Shown: positions 8,449 through 16,920 of the stretch, in pieces
Numbering within the stretch: the stretch's first letter is position 1
Layout: every line of letters starts with the position of its first letter
Origin: Sphingobacterium detergens
GTDB taxonomy: Bacteria > Bacteroidota > Bacteroidia > Sphingobacteriales > Sphingobacteriaceae
DNA: 64,000 nucleotides
Direction of reading: 5' to 3'
NCBI RefSeq assembly: GCF_003610355.1
Contig: NZ_RAPY01000007.1
Location: 286,336-350,335, forward strand
Made by a program: the position numbers and the translations under genes
Notes under the pieces: generated by a model
What the model saw: only the letters and a program-made list of their open reading frames with translations
The model's database searches: none
What the model was told of the DNA's origin: nothing

Positions 8449-9435
8449 CTATCTTTTGATCAAATTTGTCGAAATCACATATTCCTTCGGACTGGTAATC
8501 CCGCTATCTATTTCTTTCAACAACACCTTCACACAGGTTTTTGCCAATGGCTCCAATGGTTGTTGGATGCAGGAGATCTTAGGATTTAATATATCGAACA
8601 ATTCATGATCATCAAAAGAAAACAACGGAAAATTAAAATGTTCCCCTCCTTCAGAACGAAGCGATTTCAAACCGAGGATGCAGAGATAATTGGTCGTAAA
8701 AAATAAACCATCTAAGTCCACATTTTTTGATACCCAGCTCCGCAAAGCAGCTATACCTTTCTGTCGCAAACGATTGTATGGCAATTGCAATATCCTCGCT
8801 TGCATACCCGTTTCTTCACAAAATTGCAAGTAGGCATTTTTACGTGCCAGCATCTGAGGCTGATCCGAATCAATGGTAATCAACCCAAAGTTCTTACATC
8901 CGATTGACTGTAAATGCAAACATGCCTTCCGGCTGCTATCACCGTTGTCAATATGAACATAATGTGTCGCTACTTCTGGTGAATTTCGATCAAAAACGAC
9001 CAAAGGAACTTTATTTTCCAGGATTTTTCGTTGATGCTCCTCCAAATTTACAGTAGGTGCCAACAGTATACCTTCAACTTTCTTTTCGAGCATAAAATCA
9101 ATAATGTCCTGTGCATTTTGGGGATCTCCTAAAGTACTGCTGTAGAGTACATGGTAGTTTTTCTTACGCAAAAGCTCTTCGACATGTAGCGCAAAAGGCC
9201 CGAAAAAGGAATCGCCTATATTTTCAACAATCAAGCCAATGGTATTCGAACGTCCTGTTGCCAAACTTTTTGCCAGCGAATTGGGTTTGTACCCGACTTT
9301 CTCGACATAATCAAGCACACGCCTCTCAAGCTCCTTGCTGATACGAGCCTGTTCGGCTTTATGATTGATCACCAATGAAACAGTAGATTTGGAAACATTA
9401 AGTTCCTGCGCAATTTCTTTAATAGATTTGGCCAT
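8449..9435 (-). CDS. LacI/GalR-family transcriptional regulator
   Basis: A 328-residue regulator. Residues 1-60 form the LacI helix-turn-helix and hinge (SIKEIAQELNVSKSTVSLVI, then YVEKVGYKPNSLAKSLATGR). A periplasmic-binding-protein-like sugar-sensing domain follows (from TIGLIVENIGDSFFGPF to the C-terminus). It lies 171 nt upstream of, and in the same direction as, the GH92-BSP-GH92 operon, so it most likely controls the mannosidase genes. Two matching palindromes precede the GH92 promoters. Its own leader contains a TAnnTTTG promoter element, a different CG-centred site and a hairpin overlapping its start codon, which suggest autoregulation. The inducer is probably a mannose-containing sugar, by context only. 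Confidence 0.93.
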   Translation of the reverse strand: MAKSIKEIAQELNVSKSTVSLVINHKAEQARISKELERRVLDYVEKVGYKPNSLAKSLATGRSNTIGLIVENIGDSFFGPFALHVEELLRKKNYHVLYSSTLGDPQNAQDIIDFMLEKKVEGILLAPTVNLEEHQRKILENKVPLVVFDRNSPEVATHYVHIDNGDSSRKACLHLQSIGCKNFGLITIDSDQPQMLARKNAYLQFCEETGMQARILQLPYNRLRQKGIAALRSWVSKNVDLDGLFFTTNYLCILGLKSLRSEGGEHFNFPLFSFDDHELFDILNPKISCIQQPLEPLAKTCVKVLLKEIDSGITSPKEYVISTNLIKR

Positions 9436-9493
9436 AAGAGCATTTCATAAAATTAAGTGAAATTAGAAAATAAAATGAAGAATATGCTCTTAT
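9434..9493 (-). promoter_or_regulatory. Inverted repeat covering the lacI start codon
   Basis: ATAAGAGCAT (9434-9443) and ATGCTCTTAT (9484-9493) are perfect 10-bp inverted repeats 40 nt apart. In the lacI transcript they would pair so that the first two bases of the AUG and the ribosome-binding region are inside the stem. This could lower translation of the regulator or be a coincidence. Confidence 0.4.
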
Positions 9494-9514
9494 TGAGGCA
9501 AGGGAACACTAACA

Positions 9515-9534
9515 CAATCGTTTGCGCAAAATTA
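9515..9534 (-). promoter_or_regulatory. lacI promoter with overlapping CG-centred operator
   Basis: On the minus strand TAATTTTG (9534 to 9527) fits the Bacteroidota -7 consensus TAnnTTTG. Directly downstream, over the expected transcription start, lies CAATCGTTTG (plus strand, 9515-9524), a LacI-like half-palindrome CAAnCGnTTG. The arrangement is that of an autorepressed promoter. No convincing -33 element was seen. Confidence 0.45.
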
Positions 9535-9752
9535 GCTGAATGCTTTTTTTAGACATTACGCTATTATTAACTTGTTTATATCAACAATTGAAACCCTTTA
9601 TACTGGTAACATTTCGTTATTCCTGCATTTCTATGTAATACCAAACAGCTTACTCGTAACAACTCTGCGTGCTTGGTTGCAGTAGTGATGTTTACTAGCG
9701 CCTTATCTTCCTAACACAATAACATTTGAGCGTAGCTAAAGTATCCTCATGA

Positions 9753-9818
9753 TGATACTATAACACTACTTAGTCAATACTTAAGCAATACGCAGTCAAT
9801 ACTTCATGCGTACTGGTG
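9753..9818. repeat. 11-bp tandem direct repeats in the lacI-fecI spacer
   Basis: Four consecutive 11-mers starting at 9764, 9775, 9786 and 9797 read CACTACTTAGT, CAATACTTAAG, CAATACGCAGT and CAATACTTCAT. Weaker copies flank them at 9753 and 9808. The period equals about one helical turn. The array sits about 170 nt before the sigma factor at 9987. The rest of the 551-nt spacer (9436-9986) is A+T-rich with no recognisable gene. Confidence 0.5.
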
Positions 9819-9986
9819 GGGGCTTATCTTGTCGACGGACTATCATTTCCTGATCTATATCAAAAAATATTGACTTTTGTCGAATATTAATAAATATTCA
9901 AAAGTAAACACAAAAATCTGAGCTACTTTACCATTTTTTAATGAAAATGTTAATTTTTTTTTAAATTTACTCGCTGCTAGCTCCTT

Positions 9987-10559
9987 ATGAAAGACACCAA
10001 ATCATACCAATACCAAGAACTTCTCCCCCTTATACAGGAAGGGGATCAGCGAGCTTTTTCGGTATTATATGATTTATTTGCCCCCGATTTGACTTCTTTT
10101 ATAGCAAAAAAAATCAGCAGTCGCGAAATCGCTGAGGATATCCTACATGACCTTTTTATTTCAGTATGGAAAAATAGGGCTTTCATTACAGAAATAGAGT
10201 CTCTTCCAGCTTATCTATTTAGTTCTTGCCGCTATTTGGTGCTTGCCCATTACCGCAAGGAGATGAAAATACAGATTACCCAGGGCATTGAACATCTTGA
10301 GTTTGAAGACCAATCCATACCGATCGAGGATCGACTTTATTACCGCTACATCATCGACATTGTTGCCAAAGAAGTAGAAAATCTTCCTCAAAAATGTCAG
10401 GAAGTATTCAAGTTGAGCCGCGAATATTATATGAGTAACAAAGAGATTGCTATAAAATTAGGAATCAGTGAATCCACTGTAGAAAAACATATCAACAAGG
10501 CTATTCGCCATTTACGCACCGCTACAGGTCATCTATTTCACTTTATCTTATTCTTTTAG
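9987..10559 (+). CDS. ECF RNA polymerase sigma factor, FecI-like
   Basis: A 190-residue ECF sigma factor of the Bacteroidota-expanded group. Region 2 is at about residues 20-85 (FSVLYDLFAPDLTSFIAK, then EDILHDLFISVWKNR). Region 4 is at about 130-178 (LPQKCQEVFKLSREYYMSNK, GISESTVEKHINKAIRHLR). It is followed by a FecR-like anti-sigma factor and a SusC protein with an N-terminal signalling domain, the classic substrate-sensing trio. It should direct polymerase to the SusC promoter when the receptor is occupied. TAAATTTA at 9962-9969, one base off the TAnnTTTG consensus, is a possible promoter element. Confidence 0.93.
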   Translation: MKDTKSYQYQELLPLIQEGDQRAFSVLYDLFAPDLTSFIAKKISSREIAEDILHDLFISVWKNRAFITEIESLPAYLFSSCRYLVLAHYRKEMKIQITQGIEHLEFEDQSIPIEDRLYYRYIIDIVAKEVENLPQKCQEVFKLSREYYMSNKEIAIKLGISESTVEKHINKAIRHLRTATGHLFHFILFF

Positions 10560-10578
10560 TTATCCGCAATCTTCTATT

Positions 10579-10605
10579 AATGAAAAAAAAATATTTTTTT
10601 TCATT
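10579..10605. repeat. Perfect A/T hairpin between sigma factor and FecR
   Basis: AATGAAAAAAAA (10579-10590) and TTTTTTTTCATT (10594-10605) form a 12-bp inverted repeat with a 3-nt loop. It contains almost no G or C, so it is a weak terminator at best; pausing or partial termination between the two genes is possible. Confidence 0.4.
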
Positions 10606-10671
10606 TTGAGTGGAGGCTCCTTCCTTTTTACATCACTTGTATTATAACCAACCAGTATAACGTTGCGATTT

Positions 10672-11799
10672 ATGAAGCAAGTGAAAGAATTATATAGACT
10701 GATTAGCAGTTTTCTGAGCCGATCCGAAAATATTGAGGAACGTAAACAGCTTTTTAAGTGGTTTGATCAGCAATCAACCGGTCAAATACCCGCAGAGCAG
10801 TTTTCTACCATCCAAAAGAATGTAAAAAATCGCTTGTTAGTTGAAATTGGCGTAATAGAAAAAAAATCCAATAATATAAAGTACTTAAGGATTATCAGTA
10901 CCGCAGCAGCCGTATTGATAATCGCTTTTTTCACCTATAGATACTGGCCTGCAGCGGAGCACATTGCTTCCAACAAGCTACTAGCATCGATTCCCCCAGG
11001 AAGCGAAAAGGCTATTATCATCCTAGCAGATGGCAAACAGATCAATCTGGATGAATTGTCGCCAAATCAGAGAATCCAAGTCGGAGAGACCATTCTAACA
11101 AAAGATGCTCATGGGAAAATCAGCTATCGAAATGCCTCTACCGGAAAAATTACTCCCCAACAAAATACATTAAAAACACCTAAAGGAGCAACCTATGAAC
11201 TCGTTTTAGCAGATGGCACATTGGTTAGTCTCAATACTGATTCTAAGCTAACTTATCCTTCTTCATTTGAATCGGGAGACCGTATCGTCGAGTTGGAAGG
11301 TGAAGCTTATTTTCGGGTAACAAAAACAAAAGACCACAAAGGTTTCATTGTTAAGACAAAAAACCAACAAACGAGGGTACTCGGTACAAAATTTAATATC
11401 AATGCTTATTCAGATGAAGAAGATGTCCGTACCAGTTTAGAAGAAGGTTCAGTGATTGTCTCCAAACAACACAGTGCAGTAAAATTAAGACCCAACGAGC
11501 AAGCATTTTCTGAGAACGGGAAGCTCCGTTCGAAGACCATTAATATAGACCAAGTGCTTAGTTGGAAAAGCGGTCAATTCTGCTTTGATGGGACAAATAC
11601 ATCGGAAGTATTTAAAGAAATCGCAAGGTGGTATGATATAGATGTCACGTATAATGGGACGAGCAATGCCGGTCAATATAGTGGAAAAATTCCACGGAAC
11701 CTAAGTCTAGATAAGCTTATTCAGCTTTTAAATTATGCAAATATCCAAACAAAAGCGATTGTAGGGAAGAATAATAGAATCAACTTAATCATCACATAA
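10672..11799 (+). CDS. FecR-family anti-sigma factor
   Basis: About 375 residues. The ATG at 10672 (MKQVKELYRLI) is preferred; a TTG three codons earlier is also in frame. A cytoplasmic N-terminal region of about 70 residues is followed by a membrane helix (IISTAAAVLIIAFFTYRYW) and a periplasmic FecR domain (YELVLADGTLVSLNTDSKLT, ELEGEAYFRV, RVLGTKFNINAYSDEED). A C-terminal DUF4974-like domain ends with IQLLNYANIQTKAIV. It should hold the sigma factor at 9987 inactive until the SusC signalling domain signals across the periplasm. It lies between the sigma gene and susC. Confidence 0.93.
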   Translation: MKQVKELYRLISSFLSRSENIEERKQLFKWFDQQSTGQIPAEQFSTIQKNVKNRLLVEIGVIEKKSNNIKYLRIISTAAAVLIIAFFTYRYWPAAEHIASNKLLASIPPGSEKAIIILADGKQINLDELSPNQRIQVGETILTKDAHGKISYRNASTGKITPQQNTLKTPKGATYELVLADGTLVSLNTDSKLTYPSSFESGDRIVELEGEAYFRVTKTKDHKGFIVKTKNQQTRVLGTKFNINAYSDEEDVRTSLEEGSVIVSKQHSAVKLRPNEQAFSENGKLRSKTINIDQVLSWKSGQFCFDGTNTSEVFKEIARWYDIDVTYNGTSNAGQYSGKIPRNLSLDKLIQLLNYANIQTKAIVGKNNRINLIIT

Positions 11800-11861
11800 C
11801 CAAAATTATTACCGAAATGAAAAGCGAAAAACTACCACCCTAATACCTAGCTATTGATATC

Positions 11862-11906
11862 AATAAAGACGGATCCTGTTGGCGCAGAACCCGTCCAACT
11901 TATTGG
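11862..11906 (+). promoter_or_regulatory. Structured leader upstream of susC
   Basis: Three nested pairings, CAATAA/TTATTG, GACGG/CCGTC and CTG/CAG, stack into one interrupted stem with a 6-nt apical loop. It lies 57 nt before the susC ATG in the 163-nt fecR-susC spacer. It has no U-tract, so it looks more like a leader structure than a terminator. The promoter recognised by the cognate sigma factor should be nearby but was not identified. Confidence 0.35.
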
Positions 11907-11962
11907 TATTAAAGTATCGTCTAACTTCTAAATTATTAACACGTTAAAACCAAACGAATTTA

Positions 11963-14900
11963 ATGAAATTTACCTTAACTCCGTTCATTAAGAAGGAGAA
12001 AGATTTTCATTCGACCAATTTGGATGCTAACCTAGCGTCCTATATATGGCGAATTTATGAAAAACAAAAGCCTCTTTGTGCGCGCCCTTTATCCAGATCT
12101 CTCATGAGGATCAACTTAATCACCCTACTACTAGGCCTAGGTCTGTCTCAAGTAGATGCAAACACCTATGCCCAACAGATTAGCTTAAAAAAGCAAAAAT
12201 CGAGTCTGGAATCGATCTTGAAAAACCTCGAAAAACAAAGTGGTTATTCATTTTTTTACAAGAAAAATGAGATCAACCAGATTATCGACTTAACTGCTGA
12301 AATTAAGGATGCCCCCTTTAAACAAGCGTTAAATGTTATTCTTAACAAAGCAAATCTGTCTTATGACTTTTTTGATAAAACGGTAGTGATCAAAAAAAGT
12401 ATAATGCCCCCCAAACAGCTTACCATGGTGACATCTGAGGCTGGAAGGTTTGTCTTGACTATACAGCAATACGTCAAAGGAAGAATCATCGACAGCGAAG
12501 GAAAACCAATTTCAGGGGCATCAATTCGTCTTAAAGAAGATGCACGAAAAGGGGTAATGAGCCTACCTGATGGCAGCTTTGCATTACCCATATCTTCACT
12601 AAACGAAATCCTGGTCATAACTTCCTTAGGCTACGAAAGGCAGGAAATTAAAGCGAGCTTAAACCAGGATAAAATGATTATCCGCTTAAAAAAACAAGAA
12701 AATGCCCTTGAGGAAGCTGTTGTTTCGACAGGTATTTTTAAGAAGGAAGACAAAAGTTTCACAGGAGCATCACGTACGATTACGACAAAAGAATTGCGAC
12801 AATATGGTGCCAGAAACCTTGTGACCTCTTTACGTAATATTGATCCATCGTTTAATATAATCGAGAATAATCTTTTCGGTAACGATCCTAATCGACTTCC
12901 AGAAATTCAGATGCGGGGAAATTCCAGTATCCCAAATGTGAATGAAATTCAAAGCGAATCTGCAAGTCAGCTTAACACACCACTGATTGTTTTAGATGGT
13001 TTCCAGACATCGCTTCAGGCACTTATCGATATTAATGAAAACGATGTCGCTTCTATTACCCTCTTGAAAGACGCTGCAGCGACTGCACTCTACGGTTCCC
13101 GAGGTGCTAATGGTGTCATCGTCATTACAACAAAACTTCCGAGACCGGGTAAATTACGTTTAAGTTTTGGATCAGAGCTAAAGGTTGAAAATGCTGACTT
13201 ATCGGCTTACCACCTCCTTAATGCAAGAAACAAACTCGAGTTGGAACGTATTACCGGACTTTATGACTCTCCAAACGCAAGTACCGACATTCCGAATAAA
13301 CGTTATTATAATTTTCTGTTAGATGAAGTTAATAGCGGCGTAGAAACGGACTGGATGGCTATTCCACTGCGCACATCCTACGCATTAAGAAGTAATTTAA
13401 GATTAGAAGGCGGTGATAATCAGTTCCGATATTCAGCCGGTATTCAAAATAACAATACAGCCGGTGTAATGAAAGGTTCTTCCAGAAATACACTGAATGG
13501 ATCTATCACCCTATCTTATACCTACAAAAATTTGATATTTAGAAATTATTTAAACATCAATAATATTAAGAATCAGCAGTCACCATATGGATCATTCAGC
13601 GATTATTTCGACCTCAATCCGTATTGGCGTCCTTATGATAAAGATGGAAATGTAAATAAAGTATTAGGTGATCCGGGTACAAGTGATTATTCAAATATAT
13701 GGACTACCCTCCCAACGAACCCATTATATAATGCGACTCTAAAAACATTTGACAAAGGAGATCAAACAGATATAACCAATCAGACTGCTGTCGAATGGTC
13801 GATTCAAGAAGGATTAAGATTAATTGGTAAATTCAGCTTTACGAAATCTGATAAACAGTCCGATACGTTTAAACCGGCAGAACATACTGACTTTGCCAAT
13901 TATACTGGAGTTGATGTCTTTAGAAAAGGAGCTTATTGGATTGGTCTCAATCGTGGAATGAAATACGAAGGAGCTTTAAATCTATCCTATAGCAAAAAAA
14001 TAAAAGAAAAACATCAGATTTTTGTCGGAACGGAGGCGAATATTTTTCAGGATAACACCTCCCAACTTACAAACGCCGCAGAAGGTTTTCCAAACAGTGA
14101 TCTTGATTTTCCATCGATGGCATTGCAATATATGAAGGATGGAAAACCTTCAGGAAAAGAATACTACTATCGTACTGTAGGTTTTGTTGGAAATGCAAAC
14201 TATAATTATGACAACCGCTATTTTATTGACGGAACATTCCGCATGGATGGCTCATCACAATTCGGTGCCAACAAGCGTTTTGCGCCGTTTTGGTCAGCAG
14301 GTCTCGGCTGGAATTTACATGAAGAAAAATTCTTTAAAAAGAATGAGGTAGTCAACCGACTTAAATTGCGTGGGTCAGTAGGGACATCCGGGTCTACAAA
14401 ATTCAATACTTACCAGGCGTTGACTACTTATGGCTACTACACTTCCGATAGATATTATAATTGGCTGGGAGCTTATGTCTTGGGTCTGGGCAATCCGGAT
14501 CTAAAATGGCAGCAGGTGCTTAAATACAATATCGGAACCGACATCGACCTTTTCGACCGTTATGTAACACTACAGGCCAACTACTATATTGAAAATACCA
14601 ATGACCTCGTTTCGTCGGTTAATACCCCCGCATCAACAGGTGTCGATTACTACACCGCCAACATCGGAAAATTACGAAATAAAGGATTCGAGTTATATGC
14701 GACAGTTTATCTGATGAAAAAACCAACAGGTCTAACCTGGTCAGTTTCGGGATCAGTATTACATAACAAAAATAAGGTACTTGAAACTTCACAAGCATTA
14801 AAAGACGCGCAGAAAACACTTCAGGGGGATCTCTATAATGCCAACAAAATGTACATCGAGGGATATTCCAGCAACGCTATTTGGGTAGTCCCATCCCTCG

Positions 14901-15454
14901 GAATAGACCCGAGCACAGGTAAAGAGCTTTATCTCGCTGCTGACGGCACACCAACTTACACCTGGGCCTCAAAAGATGTTACTGCTGTCGGAAACACCGA
15001 CCCTAAAGTTTGGGGTAATTTCAATACGATGTTACGCTACAAAGGATTTACGTTTACCGCTTCATTGGGTTACCGTTTTGGAGGTCAGGCTTACAATAGA
15101 ACCCTAGCTGAACGAGTCGAAACCAGCAGTTACAAATATAATGTTGATGAACGTGTCTATACTGGCCGATGGCAAAATCCTGGCGATTATGCGCCATTCA
15201 AAGGCCTTTTAAATACAAACCCAACCTATAAAACGTCCCGGTTTGTCCAAGATGAAAACACCATATATGCGAGAAGTTTCAACTTCCAATATGATTTTCG
15301 TTATATGAACTGGGTAAAGAAAATTGGCTTCGAAAACATCAACATAGGACTGGATGTATCTGATCCATTTATCATTTCTAGTATCCGTCAAGAACGAGGA
15401 ACAAATTATCCTTTTTCAAGGCAGGTAACTTTTAGTCTTAACGCAACATTTTAA
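11963..15454 (+). CDS. SusC/RagA-family TonB-dependent receptor with STN domain
   Basis: An outer-membrane TonB-dependent transporter of 1163 residues. A hydrophobic signal segment (INLITLLLGLGLSQVDANTY) lies at residues 50-70, so translation could instead begin at the ATG at 12104. The order is: STN secretin/TonB short N-terminal signalling domain (about 75-145), carboxypeptidase-regulatory-like domain (about 170-245, VKGRIIDSEGKPISGASIRL), plug with the SusC motif (LLKDAAATALYGSRGANGVI) and a beta-barrel ending in aromatic-terminated VTFSLNATF. The STN domain matches the FecI/FecR pair upstream. SusD follows after 4 nt. The imported substrate is unknown. Confidence 0.96.
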   Translation: MKFTLTPFIKKEKDFHSTNLDANLASYIWRIYEKQKPLCARPLSRSLMRINLITLLLGLGLSQVDANTYAQQISLKKQKSSLESILKNLEKQSGYSFFYKKNEINQIIDLTAEIKDAPFKQALNVILNKANLSYDFFDKTVVIKKSIMPPKQLTMVTSEAGRFVLTIQQYVKGRIIDSEGKPISGASIRLKEDARKGVMSLPDGSFALPISSLNEILVITSLGYERQEIKASLNQDKMIIRLKKQENALEEAVVSTGIFKKEDKSFTGASRTITTKELRQYGARNLVTSLRNIDPSFNIIENNLFGNDPNRLPEIQMRGNSSIPNVNEIQSESASQLNTPLIVLDGFQTSLQALIDINENDVASITLLKDAAATALYGSRGANGVIVITTKLPRPGKLRLSFGSELKVENADLSAYHLLNARNKLELERITGLYDSPNASTDIPNKRYYNFLLDEVNSGVETDWMAIPLRTSYALRSNLRLEGGDNQFRYSAGIQNNNTAGVMKGSSRNTLNGSITLSYTYKNLIFRNYLNINNIKNQQSPYGSFSDYFDLNPYWRPYDKDGNVNKVLGDPGTSDYSNIWTTLPTNPLYNATLKTFDKGDQTDITNQTAVEWSIQEGLRLIGKFSFTKSDKQSDTFKPAEHTDFANYTGVDVFRKGAYWIGLNRGMKYEGALNLSYSKKIKEKHQIFVGTEANIFQDNTSQLTNAAEGFPNSDLDFPSMALQYMKDGKPSGKEYYYRTVGFVGNANYNYDNRYFIDGTFRMDGSSQFGANKRFAPFWSAGLGWNLHEEKFFKKNEVVNRLKLRGSVGTSGSTKFNTYQALTTYGYYTSDRYYNWLGAYVLGLGNPDLKWQQVLKYNIGTDIDLFDRYVTLQANYYIENTNDLVSSVNTPASTGVDYYTANIGKLRNKGFELYATVYLMKKPTGLTWSVSGSVLHNKNKVLETSQALKDAQKTLQGDLYNANKMYIEGYSSNAIWVVPSLGIDPSTGKELYLAADGTPTYTWASKDVTAVGNTDPKVWGNFNTMLRYKGFTFTASLGYRFGGQAYNRTLAERVETSSYKYNVDERVYTGRWQNPGDYAPFKGLLNTNPTYKTSRFVQDENTIYARSFNFQYDFRYMNWVKKIGFENINIGLDVSDPFIISSIRQERGTNYPFSRQVTFSLNATF

Positions 15455-15458
15455 TAAA

Positions 15459-16913
15459 ATGAAAAAACACATCATAATAGTAGGTCTGATTGGATCCATA
15501 TTTTTGAGCTCATGCAATAAATTTTTGGACGTCCTGCCACGGACACAAATACCCGCCGATAAATTATTCAATTCCGAGCAAGGTTTTAAAGATGCATTAG
15601 CAGGTGTTTACATTTCTGCAAAAAGTAATACAACCTATGGGAAGGCCTTAACTTTTGGTACAATAGAAAGTTTAATCTCGAGCTGGGATGTGACCACAAA
15701 TACCCTAGAACAGCAGTTGGGCCTTTTCAATTACTCCGACAATCGCGTAATTGATCAATTTAATGCCATATTTGCCAAGCAATATGCAACAATTGCGGCA
15801 ATAAACGCTATACTCCAAAATCTTGAATCCAATAAAGCTATTTTTAAAACCGATGGTGTATATCAGGTAATCAAAGCAGAATGCCTGGGTTTACGCGCTT
15901 ATATCCACTTTGATCTTATGCGCCTTTATGGCCCCATACCCACTGAATCTGGGATTGGAAATCAGCTCGCCTATGTAACCGAATTCAACAGAGAAATCCA
16001 TCAGCATATTTCTTATGAAGAATATAAAAGCAAAATTTTCACTGATCTGAAACAAGCGGAAGAACTCATCAGGGAGTTTGATCCGATGCTTTCCTATTCG
16101 ATGAATGATGTTAGAAATCCAAATGGCGCCGGAAGCAATTATAAGCCACTGGATGATTTTATGTCGTATAGAAATATGCGCTTCAATTACTATGCGATGA
16201 AGGCTCTAGAAGCTCGTGCAAGTTTATGGTATGGTGAGAAACAAAATGCATACAACGCAGCAAAAGAAGTTGTCGATGCAAAAGACACGAATGGAGATCT
16301 GAAATTTAAATTAGCAACCGGAAAAGAATTTACGGCAACCAATTACATTCTTACATCTGAACAGATATTTGGGCTCTACGCTTTTGATTTAGCGAAAACC
16401 TATACTGATAACTTTGGCAATGCGACATATCGCAAGGGAACGTCTGCAACAACTATTACAAATCAATTATATGGTAATACTGGAACTGATTTTAGAGAAT
16501 CATCGCTTTGGAATATGATTACGCTGGCAAATGGCTCCAAATACAATGTGATTAGAAAATTCTGGGTCACCGCAGATAATGTAACCGTTTTAGCAGATTA
16601 CAAACAACTTCCAATGATACGCACCAGTGAGCTTTATCTCATACTGGCAGAGACAGCACCTTTCACTGAAGGCGTGGAATATCTTAAAACCTTTAGAACA
16701 AATCGGAATATATCTGGACTGGCAATACCTGGGGATTTACCAACACTACAAAACGAGATTATAAAGGAGTACCGAAAGGAATTCTATGGAGAAGGACAGG
16801 CTTTTTATGCTTACAAAAGACTGAATATCCCAAAACCGCAAATATTGTTTGCGCCCTCAAATGCCGTGGTCAATTACCTCTTGCCCATGCCAACAGTTGA
16901 ATCAATTAATTAA
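15459..16913 (+). CDS. SusD/RagB-family outer-membrane lipoprotein
   Basis: A 484-residue SusD-type protein with a lipoprotein signal (IIIVGLIGSIFLSSC, Cys at about 19). The tetratricopeptide-like N-terminal half (CNKFLDVLPRTQ, RAYIHFDLMRLYGP) is typical, with the common C-terminal segment KEYRKEFYGEGQAFYAYKRL. It caps the SusC barrel at 11963-15454 and captures substrate at the cell surface. It is separated from SusC by 4 nt and from the DUF4843 gene by 7 nt. Confidence 0.95.
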   Translation: MKKHIIIVGLIGSIFLSSCNKFLDVLPRTQIPADKLFNSEQGFKDALAGVYISAKSNTTYGKALTFGTIESLISSWDVTTNTLEQQLGLFNYSDNRVIDQFNAIFAKQYATIAAINAILQNLESNKAIFKTDGVYQVIKAECLGLRAYIHFDLMRLYGPIPTESGIGNQLAYVTEFNREIHQHISYEEYKSKIFTDLKQAEELIREFDPMLSYSMNDVRNPNGAGSNYKPLDDFMSYRNMRFNYYAMKALEARASLWYGEKQNAYNAAKEVVDAKDTNGDLKFKLATGKEFTATNYILTSEQIFGLYAFDLAKTYTDNFGNATYRKGTSATTITNQLYGNTGTDFRESSLWNMITLANGSKYNVIRKFWVTADNVTVLADYKQLPMIRTSELYLILAETAPFTEGVEYLKTFRTNRNISGLAIPGDLPTLQNEIIKEYRKEFYGEGQAFYAYKRLNIPKPQILFAPSNAVVNYLLPMPTVESIN

Positions 16914-16920
16914 TAGCACT

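Noticed and set aside
9764..9807. The 11-bp repeats considered as a CRISPR array
   Set aside because: The units are only 11 bp, directly abut without spacers, and no cas gene is present.
16849..16920. An upstream extension of the DUF4843 gene from a TTG codon
   Set aside because: It overlaps the end of susD; the ATG at 16921 gives a standard lipoprotein signal 7 nt after the susD stop.
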